DNA from: Candidatus Kapaibacterium sp.
GTDB taxonomy: Bacteria; Bacteroidota; Ignavibacteria; Kapaibacteriales; UBA2268
Direction: 5' to 3'
Length of the DNA stretch: 8,895 bases
NCBI GenBank assembly: GCA_030835065.1
Contig: JAUQWR010000238.1
Coordinates: 1-8,895 of the forward strand
Of this stretch, positions 1 through 6,651 are shown piece by piece. The notes beneath the pieces are model-generated. The model saw nothing but the letters and a program-made list of their open reading frames with translations, was not told the DNA's origin and searched no databases. The position numbers and the translations under genes were made by a program. Positions within the stretch are counted from its first letter, which is position 1, and every line of letters starts with the position of its first letter.

Positions 1-419
1 TTTCCCGGGAAAAAATACAAATAAACACATAAAATCAATAAGCCAGTATTTTCAAGTATCTTTTTCAATCCTACAGTCTCTTGAGCAATATGCGAAAAAC
101 ATCCACAATTTATATTGAGTCCACGAGCCCAAGCAGAAGCCACTGCAATAATAAACATAATGAGCATTGCACCAATAATTACAGCATTTGCTCTTATCCT
201 TACTCCGGCTATCAACAACAAACCGCTAATCAATTCTACCCACGGAAGCACTATTGCAAAAATATTTATCGAAAAGTCTGGCATTAAATTATAGTTTGTA
301 ATTTCTTTAGCAAACAACACCGGATCGGCTACTTTAGCCAAACCTACAACAACAAACATTGCCCCGACTATAATTCTGACAATTAGACCTAAATACTCAT
401 TTTGAAGAATGTTTTTCAT
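1..419 (-). CDS. MauE/DoxX-family redox-associated membrane protein (C-terminus cut by window edge)
   Basis: The reverse strand translates without a stop for 139 codons to the window edge. The product is a small, very hydrophobic protein beginning MKNILQNEYLGLIVRIIVGA, with hydrophobic stretches near residues 10-30, 50-72 and 77-97 and a further one starting near 120, which suits the four-helix DoxX/MauE fold. The segment around residues 97-108 holds a W-A-R-G motif followed by NCGCF, with Cys105 and Cys107. A dicysteine at this place is typical of MauE-like members thought to exchange electrons with thiol-disulfide partners. The specific function is unknown, and the deciding neighbour may lie off the left edge. 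The gene starts only 8 bp after the stop of the upstream GAF/GGDEF gene, so the two are probably co-transcribed and translationally coupled. A second in-frame ATG lies directly upstream (422-420). I prefer 419 because the AAGGTGA sequence is too close to 422. Confidence 0.8.
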   Translation of the reverse strand, partial: MKNILQNEYLGLIVRIIVGAMFVVVGLAKVADPVLFAKEITNYNLMPDFSINIFAIVLPWVELISGLLLIAGVRIRANAVIIGAMLIMFIIAVASAWARGLNINCGCFSHIAQETVGLKKILENTGLLILCVYLYFFPG

Positions 420-422
420 CAT

Positions 423-429
423 TCACCTT
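423..429 (-). promoter_or_regulatory. Shine-Dalgarno sequence of the DoxX/MauE gene
   Basis: On the minus strand AAGGTGA overlaps the TAA stop of the upstream signalling gene and precedes two tandem ATG codons. The GGTG core sits 4 nt before the second ATG (419) and only 1 nt before the first (422), which favours the second. It is the clearest Shine-Dalgarno sequence in the window; most other genes here have none. Its overlap with the preceding stop codon supports translational coupling. Confidence 0.55.
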
Positions 430-2956
430 AATGATATACTTGTACCGAATTAGTTTTTTGCTGTGCCATCATCAAAGCTGCATTGCAATTATTAAGCAGC
501 ATATTTGTATTGTCGGAGTTCGAAGCTCCATAAATTCCAATACTCAATGTGGCAGTAAATCTCTTTTGTTCAATTTCGATAACAGAAATCGCTGCAGCAT
601 TTCTAACTTTTTCTGCCCATATCTTTGTTTGATCAGCATCCACTCCAATCAATAATACAGCAAATGTGGATGGATTTATCTTTCCAAACAAATCATAATT
701 TCTAATGTATTTATTGACTAAACCAATAATATGATTATTCACTTTCTCAAATCTTTCTGGATGATCCTGACTAAACGAAGCGTATTTATCGACACTGAAT
801 AGGCACAAAGTGATTGGAACATTGAAATCTGCCATACGCGATAATTCCTGCTCCAATCTATGAACAAATGCATAACTATTCAATATGCCAGTTCCAGGAT
901 CTATATAGGAATTAGTTTGCAACAAATTCAACAAATGCATTTTTTCGATATTTGCACCTGCACTATCTGCCAAAGTTTCCAAAATTGATAAATCAAATGG
1001 CGATAATAACGGAGTATTCTTTCCTTCGACAAATAACACACCATAAGTATTATCCAAAGATTTTACTGGCACTGCAGCAAAAAATCCATTCCTATTGCCT
1101 GGTTCCTTTGGATTGATTCGTATTGCTTTGTCTGGAATATTCGTTACATACACTGTCTTGCAATTGATCAATGAATCGCCCGCAATAGTATTTTCCAAAT
1201 CTACAGGCTCTCTTAAAATATAATCAGCTGTATTTTCTGTCGATTTATAAGATGTTATATACCAAGCTCCACGTTCTTCGTCAAACATTACAATGCCAAT
1301 ATTAGTATATTCAAACATTGAAGAAACAGTTTCGACCAAATCTTCGCCAATATCAGTATGCTGATGTTCGTGCGATGAAGCAATTTTTGTAAATTTATTA
1401 ATTGCATCAAGAGTCTTCGAGGCTTGTATCAAATCCCATTTTTCTGTATAGCTTTGAACTAATGCAGATAAAATCTTAGTGAATTGACCTAAGAAACCAA
1501 CTGATGCAGAGTCGTATGCATCTACTTCTTCAGAATCAGCACATAATATACCAATTACTGATTTATTATAAAACGCTGGTACACCAACAAAACTAGAAGT
1601 GCCAACTCCCTCAGCATAATATGGTATTAAATCTAATTCTGCAGATGGATTAATATCAGTCAATATTTCAGGTTTTGCATTCTTAACTATCTGGCTTACT
1701 ATATCATTTGAGATTGGAAGTTTTACATTTTGAGTGATCGCATCTGGCACATTAGTAACATAAGATTCCAGAATAAGTTCATTTTTATCAGGATTTACTA
1801 ATACAAAAGATACTGTGCGCGCACTAATTACAGATCTTACAATCAGTAAAACTCGCGACAAGAAAAATTCGAATTCCATACGCGGTTCTTTGCCAATTAT
1901 AGGGTCGTCTTCCATTAATAATGTCAATGGCATATCTAATGGTTTTTCCTTATAATCAGGTTTTTCTTCGACTATTTCTTCTTTTGTTGGAACAACAGGT
2001 TTTACGGCTTCTTCTACGATAGGAGCAACATATTTTATCTCAGCAATCGGTTTTAATACCGGTTCGCTTTGTTTCACTTCCGCTTTTATTAATTCTTCTG
2101 CCGCATTTTCTTCTACAGGAGCTTCTTTTTCGATAGCGACAGGTTCTTCTACATTTACTTCTTCAATTACAGCCGGAGCTTCAATAATTTCAGTTTTAAT
2201 TTCTTCTACTACAGATTCATTATTAATATTTTCTTGTTCAGGTCCATGACTTTCAAGAACATCAAAAATATTATCCTGAACCGGTTTTTCTTCAGCTTTT
2301 AGAGCAGTAGATTCAACAATCTCTCCAGCTTTAGGAACTTCTTCGATATTTATTTTCTCTTCAACTGGCTCAATTTTTTGCTCAGTTTCAATATTTGCTT
2401 TTTCTTCGCTGATTGCAGGTTCTTCAACAATTGGCGACTCGACTATTTCAGGCTCGGCAGCAGGCTTTGCTTCTTCAATAATCTCGTTATAATTTATTTT
2501 CAATTCAGGCTCTTCAGCACTAGTAGCAGATTCTGTTTTTTGTTTGTTTTTAATTTCTTGAAGCTTAGCAGATTTACTAACAATTCTGAAACCTTCGTCG
2601 GTACCCATATAAGCTGGCACATCTTTAATAGACTCGCCAATATCAGTGCTTTGGTCGGGCTTTTCAAAATTTTCGATAGTTTTGCGAGTAGCTTCAGGAT
2701 CTTTTTTTACAGTAACCTGAAAATTTGGTTTATTCACCTGATAATTAAATTTTCCTGATTCCACAGTCTCAGAATATCTTTGGCTTATAAGCATAAAGAA
2801 AGCCAAAATTGCGAGTACTACAACTGAGACCCCAATTAATTTGATTGCAATACCATTAAGGAAAATTGCAATAAAGATGCCTATTAGCACCACCAATAAG
2901 ATAAACAAATCACCGGGCTGAAATAAACTGCTAAATTTGTTCGAACGTTTTGCCAT
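428..2956 (-). CDS. Membrane-anchored signalling protein: 2 TM, long acidic linker, two GAF domains, degenerate GGDEF domain
   Basis: The product has 842 residues. Two hydrophobic segments at about 17-37 and 38-58 form a membrane hairpin, so the rest probably faces the cytoplasm. Residues 145-335 are a low-complexity linker rich in Glu, Pro, Val, Ile and Ala. Residues 360-505 and 515-680 look like two GAF domains, which usually bind small ligands or mediate dimerisation. Residues 686-842 are GGDEF-like, starting with a DPGTGILN segment (usual form DxLTGLxN). The signature GGDEF is replaced by NPSTF (761-765), and the usual first Asp of the DxDxFK motif is Ser721, so diguanylate cyclase activity is very unlikely. 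RNYD at 752-755 sits at the spacing of the c-di-GMP-binding I-site RxxD. The protein may therefore be a c-di-GMP receptor or a purely structural scaffold. It lies 145 bp after mazG and runs directly into the DoxX/MauE gene. No clear Shine-Dalgarno precedes the ATG. Confidence 0.85.
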   Translation of the reverse strand: MAKRSNKFSSLFQPGDLFILLVVLIGIFIAIFLNGIAIKLIGVSVVVLAILAFFMLISQRYSETVESGKFNYQVNKPNFQVTVKKDPEATRKTIENFEKPDQSTDIGESIKDVPAYMGTDEGFRIVSKSAKLQEIKNKQKTESATSAEEPELKINYNEIIEEAKPAAEPEIVESPIVEEPAISEEKANIETEQKIEPVEEKINIEEVPKAGEIVESTALKAEEKPVQDNIFDVLESHGPEQENINNESVVEEIKTEIIEAPAVIEEVNVEEPVAIEKEAPVEENAAEELIKAEVKQSEPVLKPIAEIKYVAPIVEEAVKPVVPTKEEIVEEKPDYKEKPLDMPLTLLMEDDPIIGKEPRMEFEFFLSRVLLIVRSVISARTVSFVLVNPDKNELILESYVTNVPDAITQNVKLPISNDIVSQIVKNAKPEILTDINPSAELDLIPYYAEGVGTSSFVGVPAFYNKSVIGILCADSEEVDAYDSASVGFLGQFTKILSALVQSYTEKWDLIQASKTLDAINKFTKIASSHEHQHTDIGEDLVETVSSMFEYTNIGIVMFDEERGAWYITSYKSTENTADYILREPVDLENTIAGDSLINCKTVYVTNIPDKAIRINPKEPGNRNGFFAAVPVKSLDNTYGVLFVEGKNTPLLSPFDLSILETLADSAGANIEKMHLLNLLQTNSYIDPGTGILNSYAFVHRLEQELSRMADFNVPITLCLFSVDKYASFSQDHPERFEKVNNHIIGLVNKYIRNYDLFGKINPSTFAVLLIGVDADQTKIWAEKVRNAAAISVIEIEQKRFTATLSIGIYGASNSDNTNMLLNNCNAALMMAQQKTNSVQVYH

Positions 2957-3016
2957 TTTATTCTACTTTACAATGCTTTTTAATAAACAAACAAAAACAT
3001 AAATAATACATAAATA

Positions 3017-3044
3017 AAACAATATGTCTCAAAATATATTGTTT
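3017..3044 (-). terminator. AT-rich inverted repeat after mazG, possible weak terminator or operator
   Basis: Two perfect 9-bp arms, AAACAATAT (3017-3025) and ATATTGTTT (3036-3044), flank a 10-nt spacer. On the minus strand the hairpin begins 57 bp after the mazG stop and is followed by TATTTAT, so it could act as a weak Rho-independent terminator for mazG. The stem has only one G:C pair. It also lies 61 bp upstream of the GAF/GGDEF start, so an operator role is equally possible. I saw no convincing promoter element in this gap. Confidence 0.3.
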
Positions 3045-3101
3045 AAAAATAATTATTTTACTTATAATAAAAAATTAAATCTTAAAAATAAAGCTCTAAA
3101 C

Positions 3102-3914
3102 CTACTTAATACCAAGAGATTTAGCTTCATTCCAGATTTCATCCATTTCTTCGAGTGTCATATCGTCAAGATTTCGATTCATTTCAGCAGCTCGCTTTTC
3201 GATATACTGAAATCTATTAGTAAACTTTTTATTAGTCAATTGAAGTGCATCTTCGGCTACAACATTTTCGAACCTAGCCGCATTTACTATAGCAAAAAAC
3301 AAATCACCAATTTCTTCCTTAATTTTGTCGATGTTTCTTGCTTCGATTTCATGCTTCAATTCTCCAAGTTCTTCTTCGACTTTATTCCAGACATCTTTTC
3401 TATCGTCCCAGTCGAATCCAACTCTTGCAGCTTTGTGCTGAATTCTTTCGGCTCTAAGCAATGCAGGAAGATTATTAGGCACTCCTTCTAATGTGGATTT
3501 TCTGCCTTCGGTCATTTTGATTTTTTCCCAATTGCTTAGCACTTCCTCTTCGCCATCTACTTCAGTATTAGCAAACACATGTGGGTGGCGTTTCACCATT
3601 TTGTCGCTAATCTTTCGGATTACATCTCGAAAATCGAAAGCATTACGCTCTTCAGCCATAACACTATGCATAACTATATGCAACAACAAATCGCCTAATT
3701 CGCCCGAAAATGAATTATCGTCTCCTTTTTCGATTGCATCTGTCATTTCATACGATTCTTCGATCAATAAATGCGATATTGATTGATGGGTCTGCTTTTT
3801 GTCCCACGGACATTCACGCCTCAATATCCTTACAATCTCTATAAAACTTTCCATCAAATCCAGTACGTCTTCGGGATTCTTTGGCTTCGGTATTTCTATA
3901 TGATTACTCTGCAT
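3102..3914 (-). CDS. mazG: Nucleoside triphosphate pyrophosphohydrolase MazG
   Basis: The 270-residue product matches full-length, two-domain MazG (263 aa in E. coli). It hydrolyses (d)NTPs to the monophosphate and pyrophosphate in the cytoplasm. This is a house-cleaning role, and in E. coli it is also linked to lower (p)ppGpp levels in starvation. The N-terminal part has the family's CPWD motif (35-38), a metal-binding ExxE (Glu53, Glu56) and ExxD (Glu72, Asp75), then RHPHVF (109-114). The second domain repeats the pattern with Glu182, Glu185, Glu201 and Asp204, so both MazG domains look intact. The start at 3914 gives a normal-length N-terminus with no Shine-Dalgarno sequence. The gene is divergent from the secreted-protein gene across a 312-bp gap and reads toward the GAF/GGDEF gene, with which it may or may not share a transcript. 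Confidence 0.95.
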   Translation of the reverse strand: MQSNHIEIPKPKNPEDVLDLMESFIEIVRILRRECPWDKKQTHQSISHLLIEESYEMTDAIEKGDDNSFSGELGDLLLHIVMHSVMAEERNAFDFRDVIRKISDKMVKRHPHVFANTEVDGEEEVLSNWEKIKMTEGRKSTLEGVPNNLPALLRAERIQHKAARVGFDWDDRKDVWNKVEEELGELKHEIEARNIDKIKEEIGDLFFAIVNAARFENVVAEDALQLTNKKFTNRFQYIEKRAAEMNRNLDDMTLEEMDEIWNEAKSLGIK

Positions 3915-3946
3915 TCTATATTAATATTTGTTAGTAATAACAAAAA

Positions 3947-3954
3947 CAAAATTA
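3947..3954 (-). promoter_or_regulatory. Candidate mazG promoter -7 box (TAATTTTG)
   Basis: Read on the minus strand this is TAATTTTG, an exact match to the Bacteroidota sigma-factor -7 consensus TAnnTTTG, 32 bp before the mazG ATG. I find no TTG/TTTG -33 element at the expected 17-23 bp upstream, so this is a half-match in AT-rich DNA and only tentative. Confidence 0.3.
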
Positions 3955-3960
3955 CAAAAT

Positions 3961-3980
3961 ATATTCATCTTTTGGAATAT
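3961..3980. repeat. Short inverted repeat upstream of mazG, possible operator
   Basis: ATATTC (3961-3966) and GAATAT (3975-3980) form 6-bp arms around an 8-bp spacer. The site lies just upstream of the candidate mazG -7 box, where a transcription factor could act. Short AT-rich palindromes arise easily by chance here, so the functional reading is weak. Confidence 0.2.
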
Positions 3981-4165
3981 GATTTCATAGCTATTTATCC
4001 TTTTTTTAATACTAATTTTCTTACAAATTTCATCTATCCGTTTTAATATCAATCAAATAAATGATTTTCACCAATAATAAATATTCATCATTTGCGTTAG
4101 CTATCTAATTAACTATTGAATTATTCTTGAAACACTAAAAAATCAGTTTCGATAAATATTATATA

Positions 4166-4194
4166 GTTGCTATAAACATAATTTATTAATTTTG
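4166..4194 (+). promoter_or_regulatory. Candidate Bacteroidota-type promoter for the secreted-protein gene
   Basis: TAATTTTG at 4187-4194 matches the TAnnTTTG -7 consensus exactly. GTTG at 4166-4169 supplies the TTG of the -33 element with a 17-bp spacer, inside the 17-23 bp range known for Flavobacterium and Bacteroides promoters. Transcription would start around 4200, giving a short leader before the ATG at 4227. This is the only site in the window with both elements suitably placed. Confidence 0.5.
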
Positions 4195-4226
4195 TATCGA
4201 ACTAATTTGAAATCTTTTCAAAACTG

Positions 4227-4817
4227 ATGATAATGAACAACAGAATACATAGAGATATATGCATCAAGACAATCATCGTCTTCCTTATTTGTGCCGAAAT
4301 TGCCTTTGCACAAACCTACATGAACCCCAAAACCGGTAAATCTATAAATGCTTTTGAAAGAAAAAAAATTGTAAAAAATATTGATAGCCTAAAATCCGGT
4401 ATTGATAATAAAATAAAATCAAAAATTGCTCTTTCTAAAGAAGTTATTGATAATGCAGATGAAAAATTCAATATCAAAGGCTTTTTCGATGATTCAGGTG
4501 TGCCATATAAATTGATTGTAGAGTTTAAGTCAGACTACTCGCTTCGCCTTGAATATTATTATTTCGAGTCTGGGAAATTAATTTTTGCTGAACGCAAAGA
4601 TCTTTATTTCTCTAATGATGGTATGACCCACGACGAATCTGATTATACACGCAAAGAAGAACACAAACTTTATTACTGGGAAAACTCATTGGTGAAATGG
4701 GTTGAAACTATTGATACCGATCTGAATTCCGAAGAAACTGACTATAAAGATACTGAATCAGATATTTTGGAATCAGCCAAAAATTATCTTAAAATTTTGA
4801 CTACTCACGAAAACTAA
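4227..4817 (+). CDS. Secreted or periplasmic protein of unknown function
   Basis: I do not recognise this 196-residue protein. It starts with a classic signal peptide: basic residues at 6-14, a hydrophobic core at about 15-23 and a signal peptidase I site Ala-Phe-Ala before Gln29. Cys22 is preceded by Ile, so it is not a good lipobox. The mature part is charged and begins with a YMNPKTGKSIN segment, then a Lys/Asp-rich, probably helical region to about residue 75. The remainder (about 80-170) is rich in Tyr, Phe and acidic residues, with two stretches of similar flavour (LRLEYYYFESGKLIFAE and HKLYYWENSLVKWVE) suggesting a repeated beta-hairpin. It stands alone, with its own candidate promoter upstream and a 156-bp gap before the RNase G gene. 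ATG 4227 and the in-frame ATG 4233 are both possible starts; neither has a Shine-Dalgarno sequence. Confidence 0.75.
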   Translation: MIMNNRIHRDICIKTIIVFLICAEIAFAQTYMNPKTGKSINAFERKKIVKNIDSLKSGIDNKIKSKIALSKEVIDNADEKFNIKGFFDDSGVPYKLIVEFKSDYSLRLEYYYFESGKLIFAERKDLYFSNDGMTHDESDYTRKEEHKLYYWENSLVKWVETIDTDLNSEETDYKDTESDILESAKNYLKILTTHEN

Positions 4818-4828
4818 TGCATTCGCAT

Positions 4829-4871
4829 TTCTAAATTCCTGATTATTAAATGAATGTTTGGCGATTTAGAA
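4829..4871 (+). terminator. Weak inverted repeat with T-run downstream of the secreted-protein gene
   Basis: TTCTAAAT (4829-4836) is complementary to ATTTAGAA (4864-4871), which is followed by TTTTTATC. It starts 11 bp after the stop codon, as a Rho-independent terminator would, but the stem is only 8 bp with one G:C pair and the loop is long (27 nt). I treat it as a possible weak terminator. Confidence 0.25.
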
Positions 4872-4907
4872 TTTTTATCAATCTTAAACGTTTCTATAAC
4901 TTTATTA

Positions 4908-4947
4908 AATTAGGCAATTAGGCGAAAAATTCTTAATTTGCTTAATT
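4908..4947 (+). promoter_or_regulatory. Predicted RNA hairpin in the leader of the RNase G gene
   Basis: A direct tandem repeat AATTAGGC-AATTAGGC (4908-4923) can pair with the following segment 4932-4947. It gives 15 base pairs, two of them G-U (4913 with 4942, 4921 with 4933), a single bulged U at 4937 and a 9-nt loop (4923-4931). Because it depends on G-U pairs it would be strong in RNA but imperfect in DNA, which suggests a role in the transcript. It ends 26 nt before the RNase G start codon. RNase E in E. coli autoregulates through structures in its own 5' leader, so a similar role is an inference worth testing. No T-run follows, so it does not look like a terminator. Confidence 0.45.
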
Positions 4948-4973
4948 GGTTTAAATCAAATTTAAAATTCGTA

Positions 4974-6635
4974 ATGAAAAAAGAAATTATTATAAATTCG
5001 GCGATTAACGAAGTTAGAGTTGCTATTACTGAAGATGCTCAATTAGCAGAGTTTTATATTGAGTTTCCAGACAAAGAACGTTATATTGGCAACGTATATC
5101 TTGGTAAAGTAAATAAAGTAGTTACTGGTATTAATGCTGCTTTCATCGATATTGGAATGGAGCAAGATGCTTTTTTGCATTTCTCAGATGTCGATGAATC
5201 CCTCGAAAATACTTTTTATACAGATGAAGATGACGTTGACGATACCGATGAAAATTTTGATGAAGACTTTGTTGAGGATAAAAGCCCTCAAAAAGCCAAT
5301 ATCAAAAAATATATGAACGAAACTGCTGCTGTAGCTCTCCGCAAAGAACAATTTACTCCCGGAGATGCTAATAAACTGGCTACTTTCAAAACCAAAAGAA
5401 GCGGCGAAGTTCTTATCAATCTTGAATCCAAACAAGATGTGCTTGTTCAGGTAATTCGCGAAGCTTATGGCAATAAAGGAATGAAAGTTACTACCAAAAT
5501 TGCTATTCCAGGCAGATATACAGTGCTTTTGCCCTTCGACGATATGATTGGCGTTTCTAAAAAAACTCCTACTGCTCTCGAACGCCGCAGGCTACGCCAA
5601 TTAGCTCGCAATGTGCTCCCTAATGGTTATGGATGCATTATTCGCACTGCCGCTCAAGGCAAAAGCGAAGACGAACTACGTAGAGACTTGCGCCATTTAG
5701 TAAACATTTGGAAAGAAATCGAGCTAAAAGTAGAAAAAGCTAAGAAACCTATGCTTGTTTATCAAGATTTGGGCTTGGCTACAAGCGTTATTAGAGATCT
5801 TTTTCAAAGCGATGTAGAACGTGTAGTCGTTGATTCTAAAAAATTATACAAAGAAATTGTTGCCTATCTCAAATCTGTTTCGCCTCATCTGGTCGATAAA
5901 GTCGAATATTATGCAGGGCAAAGCTCCATTTTTGAAGTTTATGGCATTGAAAAAGAATTAGCTAAAACTTATAGAAGATCTGTGGCTCTTCCGGGTGGTG
6001 GCGATATTGTTATCGATAGAACTGAGGCTATGACTGTTGTTGATGTCAATTCCGGGAGATCTAACGATAACGAACAAGAAAAAAATGCAATGAAAACTAA
6101 TTTGGAAGCTTGCAGAGAAATTGCTCGCCAAATTAGGCTTAGAGATATTGCCGGTATTATTATCTGCGATTTTATCGATATGACCACCGAAAGCAATCGT
6201 AAAAAATTATTGCACGAAATGAGAAGAGAATTGAGCCGCGATAGAGCCAAAACTGTTACTTATCCGCTCACTCAACTTGGTCTTTTGCAGATTACTCGCC
6301 AAAGAATTAACCAAAATATTGAAGAAAAAACTAGCGAAGAATGCCCTATGTGCAATGGTACTGGACGTGTTACTTCTCGTGCTGTCCTTTTGAACTCTAT
6401 CGAAAGATGGCTTCGCAACTTTAGAAAAAAATCTAGAGAATTTAAATTGGTTCTTCAGCTCCACCCTCATGTTGCTTCACATATTACTGAAGGTACTATC
6501 TCTACTATTTCAAAACTTATGTTGAAATATTTCGTAAAGATTACTGTTCAGCAAAACGATACTGTGCCGATTGATAAATTTAGATTTTTATCTGTCCGCA
6601 GACAAAAAGATATTACTTATGAATTTATAAATTAA
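4974..6635 (+). CDS. rng: Ribonuclease G (Rne/Rng family endoribonuclease)
   Basis: This 553-residue product is a single-stranded-RNA endonuclease of the RNase E/G family, used in rRNA maturation and mRNA decay in the cytoplasm. The N-terminus (KKEIIINSAINEVRVAI) matches the family start, so I choose ATG 4974; a frame-open TTG at 4938 would add 12 residues unlike the family. An S1 domain at about 36-180 (YIGNVYLGKV, AAFIDIG) carries an unusually acidic insertion at 72-102. The catalytic DNase I-like part has Asp357 in VVDVNSGRS and Asp399 in CDFIDM, equivalent to E. coli RNase E Asp303 and Asp346, with Asn359 also kept. The Zn-link CPMC (Cys457, Cys460) followed by NGTG is intact. There is no long C-terminal degradosome scaffold, which fits RNase G rather than RNase E. 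No Shine-Dalgarno sequence is visible. It probably heads an operon with dxr and rseP. Confidence 0.95.
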   Translation: MKKEIIINSAINEVRVAITEDAQLAEFYIEFPDKERYIGNVYLGKVNKVVTGINAAFIDIGMEQDAFLHFSDVDESLENTFYTDEDDVDDTDENFDEDFVEDKSPQKANIKKYMNETAAVALRKEQFTPGDANKLATFKTKRSGEVLINLESKQDVLVQVIREAYGNKGMKVTTKIAIPGRYTVLLPFDDMIGVSKKTPTALERRRLRQLARNVLPNGYGCIIRTAAQGKSEDELRRDLRHLVNIWKEIELKVEKAKKPMLVYQDLGLATSVIRDLFQSDVERVVVDSKKLYKEIVAYLKSVSPHLVDKVEYYAGQSSIFEVYGIEKELAKTYRRSVALPGGGDIVIDRTEAMTVVDVNSGRSNDNEQEKNAMKTNLEACREIARQIRLRDIAGIIICDFIDMTTESNRKKLLHEMRRELSRDRAKTVTYPLTQLGLLQITRQRINQNIEEKTSEECPMCNGTGRVTSRAVLLNSIERWLRNFRKKSREFKLVLQLHPHVASHITEGTISTISKLMLKYFVKITVQQNDTVPIDKFRFLSVRRQKDITYEFIN

Positions 6636-6651
6636 TCTAACGTTTGGAAAA

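Larger units (their letters stand above)
3915..4226. other. Divergent intergenic region, about 310 bp, AT-rich, no gene
   Basis: No supported coding region lies here; the plus-strand reading frame that crosses the left half starts inside mazG and has no family-like content. The stretch separates mazG (minus) from the secreted-protein gene (plus) and must hold their promoters. It has a TAATTTTG box near each gene, facing opposite ways, and a short inverted repeat behind the mazG-proximal box. The middle part (about 3985-4160) shows only AT-rich sequence to my reading. Confidence 0.6.

Noticed and set aside
1952..2524. Possible tandem DNA repeat array in the linker-coding region
   Set aside because: The units are not constant in length or sequence at the DNA level; the pattern comes from biased amino-acid use.
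2378..2758. Open plus-strand frame of 126 codons opposite the acidic linker
   Set aside because: It is the complement of a Glu/Pro-rich coding repeat, which naturally yields long Phe/Leu/Ser-rich frames on the other strand.
3024..3491. Open plus-strand frame of 155 codons opposite mazG
   Set aside because: It is antisense to an intact, clearly recognisable mazG and its translation is a Phe/Ile/Ser-rich low-complexity product typical of a shadow frame.
3918..3927. Palindrome ATATTAATAT next to the mazG start
   Set aside because: It is a purely A/T palindrome in A/T-dominated DNA and is expected by chance.
4852..4860. Near-match AATGTTTG as a -7 box for the RNase G operon
   Set aside because: The first base differs from TAnnTTTG and no TTG lies 17-23 bp upstream, so I do not call a promoter here.
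4938..4973. TTG start giving a 12-residue longer RNase G
   Set aside because: The added residues do not resemble the family, the ATG at 4974 restores the standard N-terminus, and the TTG lies inside the predicted leader hairpin.
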